From Diphasiastrum complanatum (taxonomy: Eukaryota > Streptophyta > Lycopodiopsida > Lycopodiales > Lycopodiaceae), in NCBI GenBank assembly GCA_029204225.1, contig CM055095.1:56083790-56147789 (forward strand): DNA of 64,000 nt, written 5' to 3'. A program made the translations under genes and the position numbers. Below, piece after piece: positions 50,448 to 62,440 of the stretch (position 1 is its first letter; every line of letters begins with the position of its first letter). Under the pieces are notes generated by a model. That model saw only the letters and a program-made list of their open reading frames with translations, had not been told where the DNA came from and searched no databases.

Positions 50448-52410
50448 AAACAGTGGTTGTGAGCAACCAAATCATATTCTAATAATCTTCTCTAGGGTGC
50501 AGAGCTAGGGCATAGCCAGCTACATGATTAGATGGGATAAAAAACGCTCCAGAATTTCACGATGAAAAATAGACTAGCAAATCATGAAAACGTGGAGAGG
50601 AGGCCACTGGCCAACACGTGCGGAGAAGAGGACGTAGCGTCTTGAAGGTTGTAGTGATTGCAGAGCATCAAGTCGATGCACAAGAGCTCGTGAGCTGTCG
50701 GATCATGGATATGGAAGATTAACTGTACAAAGAGAAGGTCGTTAAATCATTGGCAGTTCACTGGATGGAGCCAAAAGGTGGCACTTGAAGTTTGAAGAAA
50801 ATTTTTGAAAAAACTTTAATAAAAGGACCTGACATGTAGAATGGACAATTCTTCATTAAAAAAAACTTCATAGTAAGTGGCAAAGGGGTTAACTATAGCT
50901 ATAAAGCACCCTTTTTTCCATCCTTGGGCCAAATGGAACTCTGAAAAATACTGCATAGAGCCGATGAATAGAGTATCATCACTGAGTAAGGAGAAATGCA
51001 TTTCGGAGCTGTTTTATCACCCTTCAAGGGGTTGGAGTGTGGGTGACCTAGTCATAGGCTATTTTTGTTGTTTTAGTGCCATAAGTCCAAATTTTGGTTG
51101 GTGTTTTTTACAATAGGGTGGTACAGTGAAGTATTATCGCATCAAAATCATGTTTTCTTACTTCTTTGAAAGTGGTAAATGTGGAATGAAGGTGAATGGG
51201 GGCTGATGGAGGGAGCTAGTATTGGCGATGGAATTGCAATTTGGCATCGTGACAACTAAAAATTAGTGACAATTTTGAGAAGGTGAGCAATCATAGGTGA
51301 GATAGAGGTATGGTATGGTATTCTCATAATTAGGTTCAATTTTTGGAGTTCGAACTGACCAATTTCGGGTGACATTTGGAGGGAGGTTCTCATTGGCAAA
51401 ATCGTCGATAGGCGGCAATGACACGCGCATTTTCAACTTGAGGATTTCTCGTTCAAGGGAGAGATCAACACTAGCTTGGAGATACACACATTTGGTGGTC
51501 ACAAGTGATAGAAATATGTGGTGGTGCTAGTTGGAAGCCATTGATCTAGATAAATATGAATTTTTTTGAAATGGGTCAAAATCTTTAAAAAAATAACCAT
51601 TTAGTAGTTTTGTAAATTTTTCCCAAAAACATGTCTTTGTGTGGAAAAATTCTCAAATTTCACAAACATATATAATACAAAAAAAATGCATTTTTTCTAA
51701 AGAATTAAACTTTTCAATAAAAAGCAGAAAATAAAAAATTCCTATATGTAAACAAAATACATGAATATTTAGCATTTTTAATAATCTGTATTAACTTTTT
51801 ACAAATAACTCATAGAATAGATTCAAAGCATTACATAAGAAATCCACAAAATTTTAAAAAACACCGAAAATATTTTTTGATTTCTTCATCAAATCCACAG
51901 GTAGATTCTCATCTGAGTCACCATCCATTGCAGACAAAAAAAATTTGCATTGTGACTTTGCTTTGTTGTTGTAGTTGAGGATGGTAGACACGTAAACCCA
52001 AGATGTTCTTATAAAATTGATATTGTTGACTTCCATAGATGATTCTTCATTGTCAACTCAAAATTAAAAGCAAGCACATCCACATCTTCAAGATTTATAT
52101 CATCAACTCATGGCCGAACGTCTCCTTTTGCCCTTTGGATCTAACTACAACATTTCTAGTTCATACCTTCCTAAGAAAGCATTTGTCGAAGTGGTATGCA
52201 TCCAATGCACACGTACAATTTTCACCCTCATTGCTTTGAATGAAGCCAAGCACTTTAGCAATCCAAAATGGATGATTTTCACTATTTCTCGAAGCTAAAA
52301 ATGCAATGAGGCTCCCTACATTGATTTCACCAAGATTACCAGACCACTTAGCCTTATTGGCTTTTACAGTCTAATGATTCTAGAACCCACATAAATTTCG
52401 CGTTCTTCGC
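49471..52410. other. No confident gene; microsatellites
   Basis: It holds a short direct repeat (GACAGCTGCAGGT twice near 49636-49673), CT and AC tracts (49745-49851) and a long CT microsatellite (50381-50443). The rest is AT-rich with short ORFs lacking signatures. ORFs in the CT tract are artefacts of the repeat. Confidence 0.5.
50381..50443. repeat. (CT)n microsatellite
   Basis: About 62 bp of uninterrupted CT repeat. Confidence 0.98.
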
Positions 52411-54427
52411 AAGTTCAAGGGCAAAGGCAAAGGCAAGTGGTCTAAAGGACAAGATCAAGGTGAGACTTCCTCTTTTGGCAAAAAGAAAGATAAGTCTAAG
52501 TTGAAATGCTTCTATTGTGGAATCAAAGTGAATTTTGCAAATGAATGTCTGAAGAAGCAAAGAAATGAAGGTAGCAAAACTAATGATGAGGATCTAGGTG
52601 GTGGAGATTCTCTTTTGATGTGTTCTTCAAGTCTAATATCAAGTGAAGATGACAAAGATTCATGGTGGATTGATAGTGGAACTAGTTCACACATGACTAG
52701 TCACAAGGAGTTCTTTACTTCTTTAATCACTTATGATGGAGCCAAGAAAGCAATACACATGGCCAATAGTGGTGAGTGTGTGATTGAAGGTATTGGTTTA
52801 ATTCATGTTTGTCTCTCTACCAATAGGAAAACAAGACTTGATGGTGTTCTTTACATTCCTTCACTTTCAAAGAATTTGCTAAGTGTTGGTCAAATGATAG
52901 AGAAAGGATACATGGTAAATTTTGGTGGTGATGTTTGTTTCGTTACAAAGGAAGAAATCTTGATTGCTAGGAGCAATAGACAAGGTAGACTTTTCAAGCT
53001 TGATGCTTTTGTTATGGCTAACAAAAAGGATGGAATGGAAAAGGAGATTGGTCTCAACTTTCCAAATTTCCCTTTTAGCATCAATAAGATTGGTGGATCT
53101 TATGCAAAGTCTAACAAGCTTCCTTATGGTAGATCTAGGTCAAGATCTAATATGCTTCTTGAAGATGTTCATCTTTGTGCTACCTTGGCTAGTTATGAGG
53201 ATAATGATGGTTCTTCAATGGTTTTTCATGGCAAGTGCAAGCATGCAAAAGGTAAGGAAAGATCTAACTTCATCAATGGAGGTGAAGGTTCTTCCTTGGA
53301 AAAGATTATTATTAATGATTTCTTTGATCATATGGAAAAAGATGTTGCTAGGTGCATTCATGAAGGAGAGGGTTCTTCTACATTCTTTTGTGATGAGTCC
53401 AGGAAAGTCAAGTTTGCAACAAGTAGAGTCACATGTCTTCATAAAGAGAGTAGATCAAATGGTTCTATGAAGAAATTGCCTCTCAATTTGCTCCATGTAG
53501 TCATCTCCAACCAACCTTTTTGAGTGATCAATTCACAATCATAGAATCCTTTGAGTTGATGAAGAGATGTGAGATCCATGCCTTGGATCTTCCCAAGAAC
53601 CAATCTTCCATTGCTCTTTCCTTCATAAGACTCCCTCTTAATGATTGCATCATAAGAAGTAGAAACCTCAAAGACATTAGAAGCCATGAAAAAAATGATT
53701 AGTACCTTCAACATAAGGATGATTGAAGTACTCTCTTTTTTCAAACAAGAACTTCTACTCAATGATTTAGGTAATGACTTATATGATAATAATTCTTCCT
53801 CACTGTCATTCATAATGATATCATTCAAAGTGCATCCTACTTTGAACTCTTCACATACTTCTCTTCTTCTTGACTTGTGACTATCTCCCTCGCCAAGTCT
53901 CTTGGCAAGAGAGATCTCATTGGTGAGCTTATTGAGGTTTTTTATGGACTCAAGAAGGCTGGATTTATTAGGTTTGATACTCATTTTCACCTACTCTACT
54001 TCATGTTGGATGGAATGTTTGGAATCTATCTTTTGATTTATAATGGTGCCACCAGTGGCATTGTTTTCACTAACCTTTGTGAGAGATCAAGATCAAGCAT
54101 TGATGAGATCTTGTTGGATCTAGATCATATGTTTGAGAGGGAGTATTTCCAAAGGTTCAGGTCTGAAGATATTCATATATTTGATATCTTTGATGATCAA
54201 GAGAAAGGTAAGCAGTGGATATTGGTTCTCATGGTTTTCATGTTGGAAAAGCAAGTAATGGATCTGGAAAACAGAGTTTGTTCAATGACTTTGATAGTCA
54301 AGAGGAAGATCAAGAGGTTGGTCTCAAATGGCTTCAACAACACAAAAGGAAAGGTGGCAATCTGGAGCAAGTCAAGAGCATCAAAGGAAGGTTATTTGGC
54401 AAAGATGTTTTAAATATGTTTTTGTAA
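52411..54427 (+). pseudogene. Copia E gag-protease cassette with RT remnant, 5' truncated
   Basis: It opens in the basic Gag C-terminus (RKFKGKGKGKWSKGQDQGE), then a zinc knuckle CFYCGIKVNFANEC, where the H ligand is N. The protease has WWIDSGTSSHMTS (DSG intact), and LYIPSLSKNLLSVGQMI plus GRLFKLDAF belong to the GAG-pre-integrase part. The frame stays open for 340 codons to 53523 but no integrase core follows; instead there is unfamiliar sequence. At 53877-54413 a frame reads GLKKAGFIRFDTHFHLLYFM, which recalls the YGLKQA block of copia RT, without a YVDD box. LTRs were not found. It is a pol-deficient derivative. Confidence 0.75.
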
Positions 54428-55856
54428 GAGTCTTTAGACTCAAGTACGGTCAAAGGAGCAGCAACGAAGTGTTTTTCAAGTTTACTTTACTTATTCTATT
54501 TCTTGGTTGAGCAATTTCATGAGAATGTGTGCAAATTGTCAAGATATGGACAAACTAGGTACATTGTCTTGCAATATCTTATTGTTGGAGTTGTACTAGC
54601 ATTATTGGTTGGTTTTGCTGATGGAAATGAAGCTATTGGAGGTTCATTATGTCACTCATTCATGACCAAGTCATCAAGTGTGAAGAGACCTGAACAAAAT
54701 GCACTTAAGAAAAATGCACAATTCTAGCTATAACGACTCTGTGGACAAACTGATAACAATGAATCTCGAACGATTTGCGAAAGTTTCGCGACACTCGAAT
54801 TATTTTTGTTCGAGTTGGATCAAGCAGGCTCAGTAACATAATCAAACGAAACGAGACAAATTCTAAACGAAATCGAAACAAAGCGAAGCGAAGCTAAACT
54901 TGCACTGAGATTGATTCATGTTGGAAGCTCAGATCGCGAAACTACACGAAACGAAACGAAGCAAAAGAGTTTGCGACAAGGTCAAATAGACTGCAACGAG
55001 ACAAAACAAGATGAGTCAAAACAAGATGAAACGAAACGAACGAAACGAAACGAAAATGAGCTCTATAATTGATTTACCCTTATGGCTAAGTGATCGCGAA
55101 GCAAAGCGAGGCGAAACACAAAGCGAGTGAATTCGCAAACAAGATCAGTTCGTTAGGAGTTCAGATGTGATCGCTGGTCACTGCCAGCTGTATCACTCCT
55201 ACAATCCTTCAGAGAGTAGTCGAAAACTTCTAATCTACGTTAATAAATTAAGTGCGTGCATTGCGTGATTGCAGTGGATTATGCAAGTGAACACAAAGGA
55301 AATTTGTTTGCGGTTGCGGAAGCGAGAAGAGCAGACAATCAAACAAAGCAGTAAGAGAGTCAGACAAAAAACGAAATAGCAAAAGCATGCAACACCGACA
55401 AAGATCTGAACGCAACAACAGGACAATAGTCGATTTAGATTGATGTGGATGAAAATACAAGTCATATTGACGTTGTGAGCACAAGACAATAGCGGACGAA
55501 ACTGCATGCTCAAGAAGCTAACTCCGCTCTGTAAAAGTTATGAGCGTATTACTAACAAATAGTATGAAAGGAAGAATTGATGCATGAAAGCATCTACAAT
55601 ATCTGTCTCTAATGGCCTATTATTTTATTACAATTGTTATCTTTATATACAATTTACAATTGTGCAGATACAAGAAGGGAATAGAGATTTTGTGCCGTCT
55701 GGAGTAGATCATGGCTGCTACTATCATTGTCAAGGCAGTTGCACAGTACAGGAAGCGGGCGTGAGAAGGCTTCGACTACTCGGAGTTGAGCGTGTCGCTG
55801 TTGATAGTCGATGAGGTCGACTAATCTTGTGTCTGTCATTCCACCATTGCTCAATG
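54428..55856. other. No confident gene; ACGAA/GCGAA-rich stretch
   Basis: A 75-codon plus frame at 54503-54727 has a hydrophobic segment and no known domain. From about 54765 to 55140 the pentamers ACGAA and GCGAA recur many times, some in tandem. The remainder is AT-rich and may be LTR-like. Confidence 0.4.
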
Positions 55857-55981
55857 ATGGGTAAGCAGTTGGGTGGTACAGGCAGAACTTTGATGAAACA
55901 GTCCTCCAGTCGAATTATAAGTTTCTTTGAGCTGACTGAGTTGAATAGTTCACTTGGGATTTTCCTGAGAATATTAAAAGC
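55857..55981 (-). pseudogene. Exon of an RNA polymerase IV/V largest-subunit-like gene
   Basis: After a strong acceptor (TTTGCCTTTTTTTCAG ending at 55982) the minus strand reads AFNILRKIPSELFNSV, IIRLEDCFIKVLPVPPNCLP. In Pol IV/V largest subunits an ILxxIPxE helix precedes LPVPPNCLxVP near the clamp; Pol II has LPIPPPPVRP here, so the PPNCL form points to the plant silencing polymerases. Similarity stops soon after PNCLP. No other exon was recognised, so it appears to be a fragment. Confidence 0.55.
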
Positions 55982-58572
55982 CTGAAAAAAAGGCAAATAT
56001 CTTCGGGTGTCAAGAAAATAGAGGATGAATTTTGGCTTTACCACTATGAAATGGTAAAGCGGTATTTTTAGAAACTGTAGGAGTTAGGCACTACAACTTT
56101 GAGGAAAGAACGTGACCTCAATGGAACCACCATTAATTTCCAGGATCGATCGTTTTTGCCATTTCAACACACATCTAATATTCACATTGAACAAAGGGTA
56201 GAGTAGTGTGAGTTCTAGTGAATACGTCAACCAAGGTTAGCCATTAGTAGGTGTCAGCATAAGTAAGATTAGCCACTTAATTAACCCTTGGCAGCATGAT
56301 TCTGTCACTCATCAACATCAAAATTCTTACAATCATCGAAACACCAAAAACTCAGCATCACAATCATTCCCCTTTTGTCTCACAAAGGAAATTCATGATT
56401 TGTAGGCAATCACTGAAAACGGAAATCAGAATTTGTTGCCGTCTGAAAGTATTCAAAAAGGACAAACGAATGTAGCATCGATCCCCTTCTCCTCCATGCA
56501 TTTGGCAAGAGACGTGGTAGGGAGATGAGAACAACAATACTTTCCTACTGCTTGACAGGAAAATCATTGATCTCAGGATCGAGCCTACTCCACCTATATA
56601 AACAAGGGTTAAGCCTACTGAGAACATCAACATCCTTATCCCGGTCAATCAATAAAGTGAGAAAGGTATGCAACAGAATATTAAAGCATCTCCAACCAGA
56701 ACAGTCTTAGCTTTTCTCTTTTCCACTTTCCTCAATCCCGTGAATGCCTCTTTCTTAGTGATCCCTGAAACAGTTCAATTCACCCCATTCTTCCTATTCT
56801 AACCCCTCATTTCCCATTCCATACCCCTTTGCATAATAAGTATATTTAATCTCATGCATGCATGCAAATGTGAAATGTAAAGGCTCCTTTTTTTTAATGT
56901 AAGAAAAATGGACTCCTTGGAGGCAGGTAACTCTCTTGTTCGAAATATTTAGGGTTCATGTACAGTGTAGACCTAGTCAAAAGCCCAGTTAAAGTCAAAT
57001 TTTCATCTTACTAGAGTGACTGTTTACTCCGTTTCCACACAAACACATTTAGACCCTCAAACATATAGTCACATTCGCTATAACTCTATTTATGACAGCT
57101 TTTCTCCAAATTCAAGTGCATGATTCAGACGTGAGATATAAACATGCAGTGGGCTAAAATAAGGATATTTGATTATACAAGGTTTCATGAATACAGAGTC
57201 GTCGCTACACATTTTGTAACTTCAAGTAGTAAATAGTTAATCCAAAAATGTTTACATAAATATTGCTAGAAGATTTGAATCACGGAGCTCATAAGATTCA
57301 AATGGTTTAGGTTTATAGTTGTACAATATCCAGTTTCAATAAGGAACATTCACATTCGAAATACCAAAATACAAGAAAAAACATCAGCATTGCACTATCT
57401 AGGTTCGAATTTGGGACTAGAGTAGAAAAGGTTGGACTTGCAGTTCTTTGGACTAAATATAATTCTTGCATCTTATGCAAAATGGCTATTAAGCTTTCAT
57501 AATATTCAATAATGTTCCAATCTGGACTTGTTTCCAATATTTTGCTTTTTCTAAACTATGAAATTTGAACATCTTAACTAGCACAATGCAGCCTTTGAAT
57601 GTCATTCCAGTGCAACTAATACAACAGTAACACAATGGGCCAAGTTTGAACGTCTTTTCATAATAGAGAAACCATAAAATGAGCGTCAACTATTATTTTA
57701 CATGATGCCAACAATAGAGAAATGGGCACCTTGTAGCCCTCATGCATTTTTTGGAAAGCCTACAATCCTAATACAAACAAAGGAGGCTATTCTTCAATTG
57801 TGATGTTTTCAGTTTGTGAGTATGTAAACTCGATGAGCTTTCATTGTTGAGCACTTTACATAACTTTTACTTCACATGAAGAGTGTTGGCATACTCAAGT
57901 TTAAGGCTTCATATCTTGAATGGCAATGATTGCACTTTGATTCCAATCCATTTACATCTAATTTGATGCTTCCTTGGATCAACATGACATAACTTGTGAA
58001 TGATGTTCTCAACTCTTGACTACTTTTCATGAACGATGTGTAGAGTTTCCTTGATTTGATGCTCATTTGTTATATTGTTGCATGTAAATGATCCTTGTTG
58101 TATCATCCACTACAAATCAAAATCCATATGATCTGGATAAATCTTAGAACTTTTGTGAATTTTTTTTTCTCATGTGTTTGAGCCAAATTGTTCATAAGTT
58201 GAGCCAGTCTATGCAAAATCCTTCAGTTTTTATACAATGATTTGAGAAACCGCTTGGTTTCTGAATTTCTGGTACGTTGCAAAAGGCAAGTTAGATAAAG
58301 AAGACACTTGGGAGAGGGAGAGGGAAGAGTATCCAAGACTGAACTTCCCTTGCTTGCTCCCTTTAGGAAGAGGCTCTTAAGGGGCAAGGGAATATTACCT
58401 AGCCATAGGGGCATATAACACGTTACCTGATGTGACGGTTTCTTGTATGAGATAGAACGCTGGTCTGGATCTACAGGTCTTTTGAGTGCCACATGACAAT
58501 GACCTATTCGTGTGAGGCGACCCTTTGTTATGGACCCACGTCAGTGTACACAACTGACACGTGGACAACTAA
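55982..58572. other. No confident gene
   Basis: AT-rich DNA, presumably including intron sequence next to the Pol IV/V-like exon. Short ORFs on both strands (56364-56648, 57313-57689) lack domain signatures. Nothing further could be supported. Confidence 0.45.
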
Positions 58573-59274
58573 TGTGAAAGTACTGTACTTTAGGACCATA
58601 AATGGATCTACAAAAGATCCACAAGAGTGATTGGATGCTTGCTTAACAATCTATCAAAAAACTAGTCATCAAAAAGTTGATCTAGATTGGCTATTTGACA
58701 AACAACAAGCATTAACAATCAAAAGCATTGATCAACATTGAAATCCGAGCCCACACGTGTGTACTACAGGCTGTAGTACGGCCTTCAACCTAAGAAACAA
58801 GTAGAAATTGATTTGGTTTCATTTGGATCACAAAAACTCAATGTACATAGTGAACTAGCTTGAGATTGCCAATGAGCTCCAAAAAAATTTCTATCTTCTC
58901 ACTATGGAGAGAGGGAATACATAGCAAATTCGACTTCCTTCTTGAAGTTAGGTGGATTTCCAGCATGTAATAAGGAAGTTAACTCACTCTCCTTGACCTA
59001 AAATGAAACCCTAGTCTATTTCCTAGAGTTATGCTTGGTAGGTAGCTAGTTGGTCAAATTTTCACCTTAAACTTAGGTGTAGGTCCTATAAAGTAGGGAT
59101 GACCACCGAATAGACATGACCAACTCTCTTGACTTGACCTAACCTATATTAGGAGTGGGTTGCCACGTGGCATCTTGGCCTTACATGTGTGGAACCCAAT
59201 TATACACAATATTTACAATGTTCTACATGGTCTTTGATCAAGCTAGATTTGCCAATTTTTGGCAATTCTTCACA
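58573..59274 (-). repeat. Element F 3' LTR
   Basis: Plus-strand reading TGTGAAAGTACTGT ... CAATTCTTCACA. It contains CACACGTGTG and an imperfect palindrome GTACTACAGGCTGTAGTAC near 58758. Confidence 0.93.
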
Positions 59275-59288
59275 CTCCTCCTCAGATT
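59275..59288 (-). promoter_or_regulatory. Element F polypurine tract
   Basis: CTCCTCCTCAGATT on the plus strand reads AATCTGAGGAGGAG in element sense, against the 3' LTR. Confidence 0.85.
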
Positions 59289-59485
59289 TAGCTTGATCTA
59301 TCTACAACTTTCTTGCTAGATGAATGAACGCTTTTAGAAGTGTCTAAAAAATCTAGCTACAAACAAGGAACTTTTGAGACTCCAATAGAGAATAATGTCC
59401 ATGAAGGATCTTTCATCACCTCTTAGAGGATCCCTTACAAGATGTTCCATAAATGTGTCTATATACATGTAGCACACCTCAAAAA

Positions 59486-60586
59486 CTATACATAATGCCA
59501 AGCCATGGATTCCAAGGCATTTTGTGCACTTGAAGATACATCAATTAAAATTTTAAGTGCATAAATAATATTGCCAAAGACAACTTGCCTTGCTTGATCC
59601 ATATGGTTGAGCCTTGATGGCTCCATCTTGATACTCAAGGTTCTTCTTGGAGTCCTTGGGTCTTGAGCTTGCTCCTCCACTTGACTTGACTCCAGACCAT
59701 CAATGAATTGAATAAGGTGTTGATCCAAAGGTGCTTCTTCCTGTTTACAAATCTTCCACTTTTGAAAGATCACATTTCCACCATTGACAACTTCTTTGAT
59801 GGAAAACAAGTAGATTCTACAACCTCTACTTGAAGAGCAAAACACTACCATTATTCCTATCATTGAAATAGGATAATCTTTGGTCCTTACATTGGAATGA
59901 TCATGCTCAAAGCATGTGGACCCAAAGATTTCAAATACAAATGATGTTTCATCTTTTATGACACTATTCAAACTATTACAAACATAGTTATCCAATGAAA
60001 TTGCTTTATCAACAACAAATGGAGATTTGAAAGCATCTAATTTCATTGTCTTGTCATAAAGAGTACTAAACACCATAGATATTAAAGATAAGCAACAAGT
60101 CACTCCATGTCTACTAATACTATCTAACAAGTACTCAAAGATAGTAGACTCTCCAATGCTCACCACCCTTGCAAGATGCACACTTGAATGGACAATTTGC
60201 ATGCAATAGGATGACTCGGTCATTGTCATTGAGGACTCCCTTGGAACTCTCAAGCTTTGAGGCTGATCTTCAAGATCTTCCTCCTTTTGATGCTCCTCCT
60301 CAATGCAAGCAAGATCACACTTTGCCAAGATCTCCTCTTGAGTGATCTCCTCCTTTGCCAAGCTCATTCTTTCAAAAGCAACACTAGCTTCCAACTTAAA
60401 CAATCTTCCATGTTTAAATCCCTTTGCAATGCAAACATCATTCTTCAAGATGAAGCAAACACCATGCTTAAAGTGGACATCCAAACCACTTTCTAAGAGT
60501 AGACCAACACTAAGCATATTCTTGGTGATTGATGGTACATAAAGGACATTTTCTAGATCCATGCATTTTGAGGATTCTAGACACAA
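59486..60586 (-). CDS. Element F second ORF: protease end, integrase C-terminal remnant, novel tail
   Basis: Its 366 codons begin in the continuation of the first ORF (MDLENVLYVPSITKNMLSVG, HGRLFKLEASV are copia protease/GAG-pre-integrase sequence). The integrase zinc and catalytic core are missing. Later FEIFGSTCFEHDHSNVR and CRIYLFSIKEVVNGGNVIFQ match the small C-terminal domain of copia integrase (VFGCTCFVHDHS ... YDP). A tail (LDQHLIQFIDGLESSQVEEQ) replaces RT. The frame is open to TAA at 59486, which is unusual for plain debris. Confidence 0.75.
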   Translation of the reverse strand: MCLESSKCMDLENVLYVPSITKNMLSVGLLLESGLDVHFKHGVCFILKNDVCIAKGFKHGRLFKLEASVAFERMSLAKEEITQEEILAKCDLACIEEEHQKEEDLEDQPQSLRVPRESSMTMTESSYCMQIVHSSVHLARVVSIGESTIFEYLLDSISRHGVTCCLSLISMVFSTLYDKTMKLDAFKSPFVVDKAISLDNYVCNSLNSVIKDETSFVFEIFGSTCFEHDHSNVRTKDYPISMIGIMVVFCSSSRGCRIYLFSIKEVVNGGNVIFQKWKICKQEEAPLDQHLIQFIDGLESSQVEEQAQDPRTPRRTLSIKMEPSRLNHMDQARQVVFGNIIYALKILIDVSSSAQNALESMAWHYV

Positions 60587-61635
60587 AGAGATGGTGCCAA
60601 CACCCTACACTCTTCATCATTTGCAGTAAAGACAAACTTTTTAGCAACATTGAAAAAGTGTAAGGTTGAGAAAAAGTCCTTTTCACAAGACATGTGGGAG
60701 CTAGCCTCACTGTCGATCCACCAATTGTCTCTTGAATTGCTATTGCTTGTTGGTGAGGATGTAGATGCCATCAAGAATACATCTACTTCATCCTCCTCCT
60801 CCTCCTTTGCAAGGTTTCCTTGTTTGTCCTCCTCCACTTGTGCTCTTAGCCTCTTGTAGCATTCAGACACATAACGGCCCTTCTTTCCACAAAAGAAGCA
60901 TTTCTGCTTTGACTTGTCCATTGAGCTTGATGCATCATCCTCTTCTTTGGCCTCCTTTGGATGCTTCTTCTTTCCATTGGTCTTCTTTTTGCCCTTGAAT
61001 GAGAAATTGGCTTTCTCATCACCATCCTGCAAAGACAAGGAACTCATCCTAGATTTTGCATGGAGCATCCTACACTCTTCAGCCACTAATACACTGTGAA
61101 GTTTTTCTATAGTTGGCAAAGTGTCTTGGATGGCAAAACTTTGGACCAAATTTGCAAAGTCATCTCTTAGACCATTAAGAACAATTTGTACAAGCTCTCC
61201 ATCATGAATCTTCTCTCCAATGGAAGCCAACTCCCTATTTAGAGACTTGATTCTGAGTACATACTCTTGTGCACTCTCCTCACTTCTCCTCATGCTTTGC
61301 AAAATCTGATTTCTAAGCATAAGAACTCTAGAAGTGTTACTAGATTCATAGATTGATTTTAAAGACTCCCAAGCCTCTTTAGCACTAGTACATGCTGATA
61401 CTTCTCTCAACAAATCATTGTTCACATTCATCTTCACACAATGAAGTGCAAGCCTAGATCTCTTCTTGTATCTAGCTAACTCATGTGCACCTAGAGGTTC
61501 ATCTTCATCTTCAATCAAGAATTCATAAAGGTCTTGGAGCACCAAGACTGACTCCATCCTAACCTTCCAAATAGCATAATTTGTAGAATTCAACCTCTCA
61601 CTAGCTTCTAGAAGGTATGCTCCAACAGATCCCAT
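60577..61635 (-). CDS. Element F Gag-protease
   Basis: The likely start is MGSVGAYLLEASERLNSTN at 61635 (the frame opens at 61659). Copia Gag landmarks are YAIWKVRMESVLVLQDLYEF, SAKEAWESLKSIYESSNTSR and VLNGLRDDFANLVQSFAI. The zinc knuckle at about residue 254 is C-x2-C-x4-R-x4-C, with R in place of H. The protease site reads WWIDSEASSHMS, with E in place of the catalytic G. The ORF overlaps the next by 10 bp in another frame; the conserved path (GVGTISLCLESSKCMDLENV) needs a one-base shift there, either mutation or programmed. Confidence 0.88.
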   Translation of the reverse strand: MGSVGAYLLEASERLNSTNYAIWKVRMESVLVLQDLYEFLIEDEDEPLGAHELARYKKRSRLALHCVKMNVNNDLLREVSACTSAKEAWESLKSIYESSNTSRVLMLRNQILQSMRRSEESAQEYVLRIKSLNRELASIGEKIHDGELVQIVLNGLRDDFANLVQSFAIQDTLPTIEKLHSVLVAEECRMLHAKSRMSSLSLQDGDEKANFSFKGKKKTNGKKKHPKEAKEEDDASSSMDKSKQKCFFCGKKGRYVSECYKRLRAQVEEDKQGNLAKEEEEDEVDVFLMASTSSPTSNSNSRDNWWIDSEASSHMSCEKDFFSTLHFFNVAKKFVFTANDEECRVLAPSLCV

Positions 61636-61659
61636 CTTACTAGTGACTTCTACAAACAA

Positions 61660-62428
61660 GAAATAGATTTGATTGACTTGAAACTCACAAAGGTCTCACA
61701 CTTGTAGTGTTTCACTCAAATTTGATTTCTAATCCAACAAATGGACTTATAATCACAGTTCTATCACACTCTCAAAAAGCTAGAATGAAGATAAGATGAA
61801 GTGAAAACTACTTTCAAACGAATCTTGCCAAGAAATGAAGTTGATTGTCTCTAGAAACTCACTAAGGTCTCTCTCTTGTAGTTTTTCACTCAAATTAGAT
61901 TTCTAATCCAACAAATGGACTTATAATCTCAGTTCTAGCACTCCCTCACAAAGTTGGAATGAAGATAAGATGATGTGAAATCTACTTACAATCAAATCTT
62001 GCCAATTTTGGCTATTTTTGGACCAAAAAATGACTTAATCTCTTTCTTCCTTCTTGGTGTACTTTCAAGACCTGTTTTTAACCTTAATAGGACTTGAACT
62101 CAGCCTAGATTAATTAGATTCCATGAAACAAATCCAAATCTAATCAATGGCAAATGATCTTGGTAGATTATCCTAGGATCTCCATTAAAAATTACACCAA
62201 CAGCTCACAAATTGAATTTTTTTGGATCAAATGAATACCATGCATTAAATGCAGGTTCAGAGGTGCCCACACATGTAGACAGTATGGATTTGGACCCCTA
62301 CCAAGTTTGGGATCAAATCTCCTCACCAAACTCAAGATTCTAGCTTGCCCTCTCAATACTAGTTTTTAGCACCAAAACTTGCTAAAAATGGATTTGCATT
62401 AGATCAATGGCTTATGCTCTTGTACTTG
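61660..62428 (-). other. Element F leader
   Basis: No ORF. A direct repeat of about 150 bp is visible (near 61660-61800 and 61850-61995, sharing TTTCACTCAAAT, ATGGACTTATAATC and GAATGAAGATAAGATGA). Confidence 0.7.
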
Positions 62429-62440
62429 GCTCTGATACCA
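62429..62440 (-). promoter_or_regulatory. Element F PBS (initiator tRNA-Met)
   Basis: GGCTCTGATACCA on the plus strand gives TGGTATCAGAGCCA in element sense, 14 bases of match, joined to the LTR at 62441. Confidence 0.92.

Noticed and set aside
50191-50482. ORFs on both strands across the CT tract
   Set aside because: Produced by the dinucleotide repeat (poly RE / SL).
53439-53990. 183-codon minus-strand ORF
   Set aside because: No domain seen and it overlaps the plus-strand copia E cassette; kept only as part of a finding.
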